Made by a program: the position numbers and the translations under genes
Assembly (NCBI GenBank): GCA_964392615.1
Contig: CAYMRB010000202.1
Span: 1 to 17,259, forward strand
Length of the DNA stretch: 17,259 bases
Reading direction: 5' to 3'
Source of the DNA: CAYMRB01 sp964392615
GTDB taxonomy: Bacteria; Planctomycetota; UBA8108
Shown here: piece by piece, positions 13,875 through 17,259 of the stretch
Layout of the letters: every line of letters starts with the position of its first letter
How positions within the stretch are numbered: the stretch's first letter is position 1
The notes under the pieces: generated by a model
What the model saw: the letters and a program-made list of their open reading frames with translations, nothing else
Told to the model about the DNA's origin: nothing
Database searches by the model: none

Positions 13875-16800
13875 TCAGAACTGCCGCGCGCTGCCGCTGG
13901 TCTCGCTCTCTTCCGGATCGGACGCTCGCCGCAATAGCTCGTCGACTTCGGCCCAGAGTTCGCGGCACTTGGCGCGCTCGGCCTCCGGATAGCGGGCCAA
14001 CGCCGCGTCGTCGCGCAGGCTGCCGAGGTCGGACTCGACGCGCCAGCGTGTGAGCAGCTCGCGCGCCTGCGTACGTGAGCCGGGCGCTTCGGCATCCAGA
14101 CGCTCCGATAGCACCGCCAGGTGATTCCACATCCAGGCGAGCGCCTGTTGACGCAGCTCGCTCCTCGCCGGCGTGAGCACTTCGTTATCGTCGCCGAGCC
14201 CTCCGCCGTACGCTGCTGCGCGCAGGGCCATGTAGCGCTGGCCCGCCGCATCGTAGAACCGTGCCGCGTCCGCGAAGAGGCCTCTCACACGACAGACCTC
14301 TCCCACGAGCAGTCCCTCGTCGCCGACCGCTTCGCGTTCGCCCTGCAGGAAGGCGTCGAGCTTGTCGGCGATCGCGATAATCCGCTCGCAATCCCGCAAC
14401 CAGACCGCCGATGGGTAGCGCCAGACGCGCCGCCGTGAGCCGAGCTCGTGCCCCCGGCGCAGCGCCTCGAGCGCCTCGCTGAACCGTCCGGATCGCCGCA
14501 GCAGCATGCCGAGATTGCAGTGTGCCTCGGCGTAGTCGGGATCGACCCGAATGGCCTCGCGATAGCCTTCGAGCGCTGACTTCGCGTCGCCCTGTCGCGC
14601 GCGGAGGATCGCGGCGTTGTAGTGGGCCACCGCGTGGTCCGGATCGATTCGGATCACCGCCTCGAACTGCTCGAGCGCCTCTTCCACCCGGCCCCTCTCG
14701 TTCAGAAGCGTCGTGCCGAGATTCAGGCGCCCCTCGATGAGATCCGGATCGAGCTCGACCGCCTTCCGAAAGCGGGCGAGCGCTCCGTGCAGATCACGCT
14801 TGCGCAACAGCGCCTTGCCGATATTGACCCAGACGGCGGCTTCCTTGGAGTCGATCTTCAGCGCGTCCTCGTAGCTCGCGATCGCCGCATCGATCTCGCC
14901 CTTCGCCTGCAGCGCATTGGCGAGGTTGTAGTGCGCCTTGAAGTACTTTGGATCGATCTCGATCGCCTTGCGGTGAGCGGCGATCGCGCCATCGAGGTCC
15001 CGCTTCCTGCGCAGGATGATCCCGTAGTTCGTTCGGGACCTCGCGTGATTCGGGTCGAGGCGGATCGACTCCTCGAGCAGAGCGAGTCCCGCGTCGAGAT
15101 CGCCACCGGCCGCTAACAGGATTCCGAGGTTCATGCGCGCGCCCGCGTGCTGCGGCCCGAGTGCGACGGCTTCGCGATAGCTCTCGATCGCGGCCTCTCG
15201 GTCGCCCGTTTTGTCCAGCGCGATGCCGACGTTGTAGTGGGCCTCCGGGCTGTCGGGACGCAGGAGAAGAGCCTCACGAGCACACGCAAGCGCGCCCTCC
15301 GGGTCGCCCCGTTCTCGAAGCACGAGGCCGAGGTTCGTACGCGCGCGAAAGTAGTCCGCGCTCAGGCTGAGCGCCTTCTCGTAGCTGGCGACCGCAGCGT
15401 CGAGATCGCCCAGGTCTCGCAGCGCGTTGCCGAGATCATAGTGGGCCAGCGGGTCCTCCGGCGCGATCTCGATCGTTCTGCGGTACGCCTCGACGGCGCC
15501 GTCGAGATCGCCCTTCGCCTGCAGCGAGACGCCCAGATTGAGATGCGCGTTCGGGTTCTCCGCGTCCAGCTCCAGCGCCGCGCGATAGTGCGAGATAGCC
15601 GCGTCGTACTCCTCCTTCCGATAGGAGCAGATGCCGAGCCCGACGTGCGCGAGGGCGAAGTCGGGACGCCGACGAATGGCCTGCTCATACGCGACGATAG
15701 CCTCGTCGGTCTTCTCCAGATGAGCCAGAGAGTGCGCGAGCCGATACCATACGGCGGCATTCTCCGGCCACAGGCCGAGAGCCGTGCGGTAGTAGCCGAC
15801 CAGCTCCTGCCACGGAATCCGGTGGCTGTCACCATCCGCGCCGAGGCTCTCGAGCGTTCGCCCCATCTCGAAGTTGAGCCAGAAGTCGTCGGGGTGCAGG
15901 CCGAGCGCCTCGCGGTAGACCGCGACCGCCGACTCCTCGGCTCCCGCCAGGATCAGACGGTTCGCCAGCAGATTCCACGTCGCCGGCTCGAGCTGGGCAT
16001 CCGCCGCCGAGCTCGCGAGCTCACGGAGACGATCGACATTCAATCGCACGAACTCCGCCCGCAGGTTGTTGCGCCACGGATCGGGATCGACTCGCCGTGC
16101 AATCCCGACCAAGCGCGGCCACAGCCCATCCTCTTCCCCCTCCGAGAGTCTCCGATACCGCGTCCAGTCGTCGGGCGCCGCGGCAATGCGCACGCGACTC
16201 GCCAGGCCATGAAGCCGCCGCGCCGCCACGTCGACGTCAACCGCCTCCAGGTCCAAGCCGGAGTCGCGGAACGCCTCCGCGTAGGCCCGGTCGATCGCGA
16301 CGGGATCGATGTCGGTGACCTCCTCCTCCTCGGGAATGCGCACGTCCTCCAGACGAGCGACGAGCGTCGTCTCCTGCGTGAGCGCACGCGCTCGCTCGCG
16401 CGCCTCGGCCTCCGACGTCACGACCCGACCGACGAGCTCCGACGTACGCGCGATGAGATCGTCGTCGACCTCCCTTCCCCGCAGCAGCGACTCGGCACGT
16501 CGCGCCGCCGCGAGCGCCCGCGCCCACAACGCGAGGTTGTCCCCCGCCGCGAACTCCGCCCGTCCATGAAGCTCGGAGGCTTCCTTCAACGCCCCATCGA
16601 CGACGAATCGCGTCTCACGCAAGCGCTCGCGACGCCCCTGCTCGACGAGCATCCAGCCGGCGATTCCCGCCGCCACAGCGACGAGCGCGACCGCCGCCAA
16701 GGCGACGGTGAGCCGGCGCGTCCGGCGCTCGGCCTGCGCCCGCGCGCGCGCCTTCGCGGCCGCGAGCTCGGACGCGCGAGCGCGGCTCTCGAGCGACGCG

Positions 16801-17259
16801 AGATAGTCGCCGATCGCCTGCGCCAGCACGCCGGCATTCGCCGGTCGGTCATCGGGTTCTCGCGCCAGGCAGCGCGTCGCGAGGTCGACGATCGCCGCGT
16901 CGGCCCGGCAGGCCGCCAGTCGCTTGTACGCGTCGTCCAACAGGCCGCCCTTCGTCTTCTGCTGTCGCGCGTGCGCACTGTCCGCGACGAACGGCGGACT
17001 CCCGGTCAGAATCTCGCAGAGAATCGCGCCCAGCCCGAAGACATCGGCCCGCTCGTCGACCCCACGCACATCGCCCCGCGCCTGCTCGGGCGCCATGTAC
17101 CCCGGCGTCCCCATCACCTGCCCCACGAACGAACGCGGGCTCGTGCTGTCCGTCCGGACCGTCCGAACCGCGCGGCGGGTACGCGGGGTGTCGGGGGTGC
17201 TCTGCCGCTCCGACCCCGACCCCGACTCCGACTCCGACTCCGACTCCGACTCCGACTCC
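13875..17259 (-). CDS. Serine/threonine protein kinase (C-lobe) with membrane helix and TPR array, 5'-truncated by the window edge
   Basis: The frame stays open from the stop at 13875 to the right edge, so the N-lobe and catalytic loop lie outside. Numbering from the GTG codon at 17126: upstream lies a Ser/Thr/Arg-rich activation segment, then GQVMGTPGYMAPEQ (APE at 12-14), D28 in DERADVFGLG, and R94 of the C-lobe. An Arg/Ala-rich helix and one membrane segment (138-161) follow. Next is a helical region (162-382) with an acidic patch PEEEEV and a block IDRAYAEAFRDSGLDLEAVDVDV...DPWRN that I associate with planctomycete kinases. TPR units run from 383 to 896, about 13 of them textbook 34-mers (AHYNLGxxLxxxGDxxxAIxxYxxAIxxDP). 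A helical tail ends the protein. It probably phosphorylates proteins at the membrane, with TPRs binding partners. The 148-base gap to the che operon suggests separate transcription; functional linkage is unproven. Confidence 0.9.
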   Translation of the reverse strand, partial: ESESESESESESGSGSERQSTPDTPRTRRAVRTVRTDSTSPRSFVGQVMGTPGYMAPEQARGDVRGVDERADVFGLGAILCEILTGSPPFVADSAHARQQKTKGGLLDDAYKRLAACRADAAIVDLATRCLAREPDDRPANAGVLAQAIGDYLASLESRARASELAAAKARARAQAERRTRRLTVALAAVALVAVAAGIAGWMLVEQGRRERLRETRFVVDGALKEASELHGRAEFAAGDNLALWARALAAARRAESLLRGREVDDDLIARTSELVGRVVTSEAEARERARALTQETTLVARLEDVRIPEEEEVTDIDPVAIDRAYAEAFRDSGLDLEAVDVDVAARRLHGLASRVRIAAAPDDWTRYRRLSEGEEDGLWPRLVGIARRVDPDPWRNNLRAEFVRLNVDRLRELASSAADAQLEPATWNLLANRLILAGAEESAVAVYREALGLHPDDFWLNFEMGRTLESLGADGDSHRIPWQELVGYYRTALGLWPENAAVWYRLAHSLAHLEKTDEAIVAYEQAIRRRPDFALAHVGLGICSYRKEEYDAAISHYRAALELDAENPNAHLNLGVSLQAKGDLDGAVEAYRRTIEIAPEDPLAHYDLGNALRDLGDLDAAVASYEKALSLSADYFRARTNLGLVLRERGDPEGALACAREALLLRPDSPEAHYNVGIALDKTGDREAAIESYREAVALGPQHAGARMNLGILLAAGGDLDAGLALLEESIRLDPNHARSRTNYGIILRRKRDLDGAIAAHRKAIEIDPKYFKAHYNLANALQAKGEIDAAIASYEDALKIDSKEAAVWVNIGKALLRKRDLHGALARFRKAVELDPDLIEGRLNLGTTLLNERGRVEEALEQFEAVIRIDPDHAVAHYNAAILRARQGDAKSALEGYREAIRVDPDYAEAHCNLGMLLRRSGRFSEALEALRRGHELGSRRRVWRYPSAVWLRDCERIIAIADKLDAFLQGEREAVGDEGLLVGEVCRVRGLFADAARFYDAAGQRYMALRAAAYGGGLGDDNEVLTPARSELRQQALAWMWNHLAVLSERLDAEAPGSRTQARELLTRWRVESDLGSLRDDAALARYPEAERAKCRELWAEVDELLRRASDPEESETSGSARQF
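14439..15980 (-). repeat. Tandem TPR array in the kinase gene (about 15 units, 102-base period)
   Basis: Successive 34-residue units include PNAHLNLGVSLQAKGDLDGA, PLAHYDLGNALRDLGDLDAA, PEAHYNVGIALDKTGDREAA and FKAHYNLANALQAKGEIDAA. The first two units are more divergent and the second is lengthened by about 8 residues. Helical arrays of this kind bind peptides or proteins. Confidence 0.9.
17211..17259. repeat. Hexanucleotide tandem repeat encoding a Glu-Ser/Gly-Ser tract
   Basis: Two copies of CGACCC then six of CGACTC plus one base, running off the window end. On the - strand, in frame with the kinase, it reads (ES)6 then (GS)2. It falls just before the Thr/Arg-rich stretch that precedes VMGTPGYMAPE, so within the activation-loop region. 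True length is unknown. Confidence 0.85.

Overview
The window comes from a GC-rich bacterium. The best clue to its identity is the right-hand gene, a serine/threonine kinase whose C-lobe is followed by a membrane helix, a long acidic and helical linker, and about 15 TPR units. As I remember the families, this architecture is typical of Planctomycetota. No rRNA or housekeeping marker is present, so the phylum is an inference.

Left edge (1-2888, + strand): the 3' part of an RHS/YD-repeat protein, open at its 5' end. It has YD repeats, a roughly 150-residue insertion with two predicted membrane helices, the RHS core ending in a DPSG motif, and a strongly hydrophobic tail. The tail begins with a near-perfect type IV pilin N-terminal helix motif. 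No immunity gene is recognisable beside it. A 172-base convergent gap (2889-3060) follows.

Centre (3061-13726, - strand, read right to left): a compact seven-gene chemosensory operon, CheW, CheR-TPR, CheW, transmembrane MCP, CheA-REC with two HPt domains, CheB, and a soluble hybrid kinase REC-REC-HisKA-HATPase-REC-REC. Three junctions overlap by 4 bases (one GTGA, two ATGA), one overlaps by tens of bases, and two have gaps of 13 and about 32 bases. Gene content matches the Wsp-like 'alternative cellular function' class of chemosensory systems, not flagellar chemotaxis. There is no CheY, CheZ, CheC, CheD or motility gene. The expected output position is filled by the multi-receiver hybrid kinase instead of a GGDEF protein. 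Inferred flow: the MCP senses a signal, the CheWs couple it to CheA, and CheA phosphorylates its own receiver, CheB and probably one or more receivers of the hybrid kinase. CheR-TPR and CheB set adaptation.

Gap 13727-13874 (148 bases): separates the operon from the kinase gene. It holds an AT-rich dyad that may be a terminator of the kinase gene or an operator or leader of the che operon.

Right edge (13875-17259, - strand): the Ser/Thr kinase-TPR gene, cut by the window end inside the activation-loop region. There a hexanucleotide tandem repeat encodes a Glu-Ser/Gly-Ser tract.
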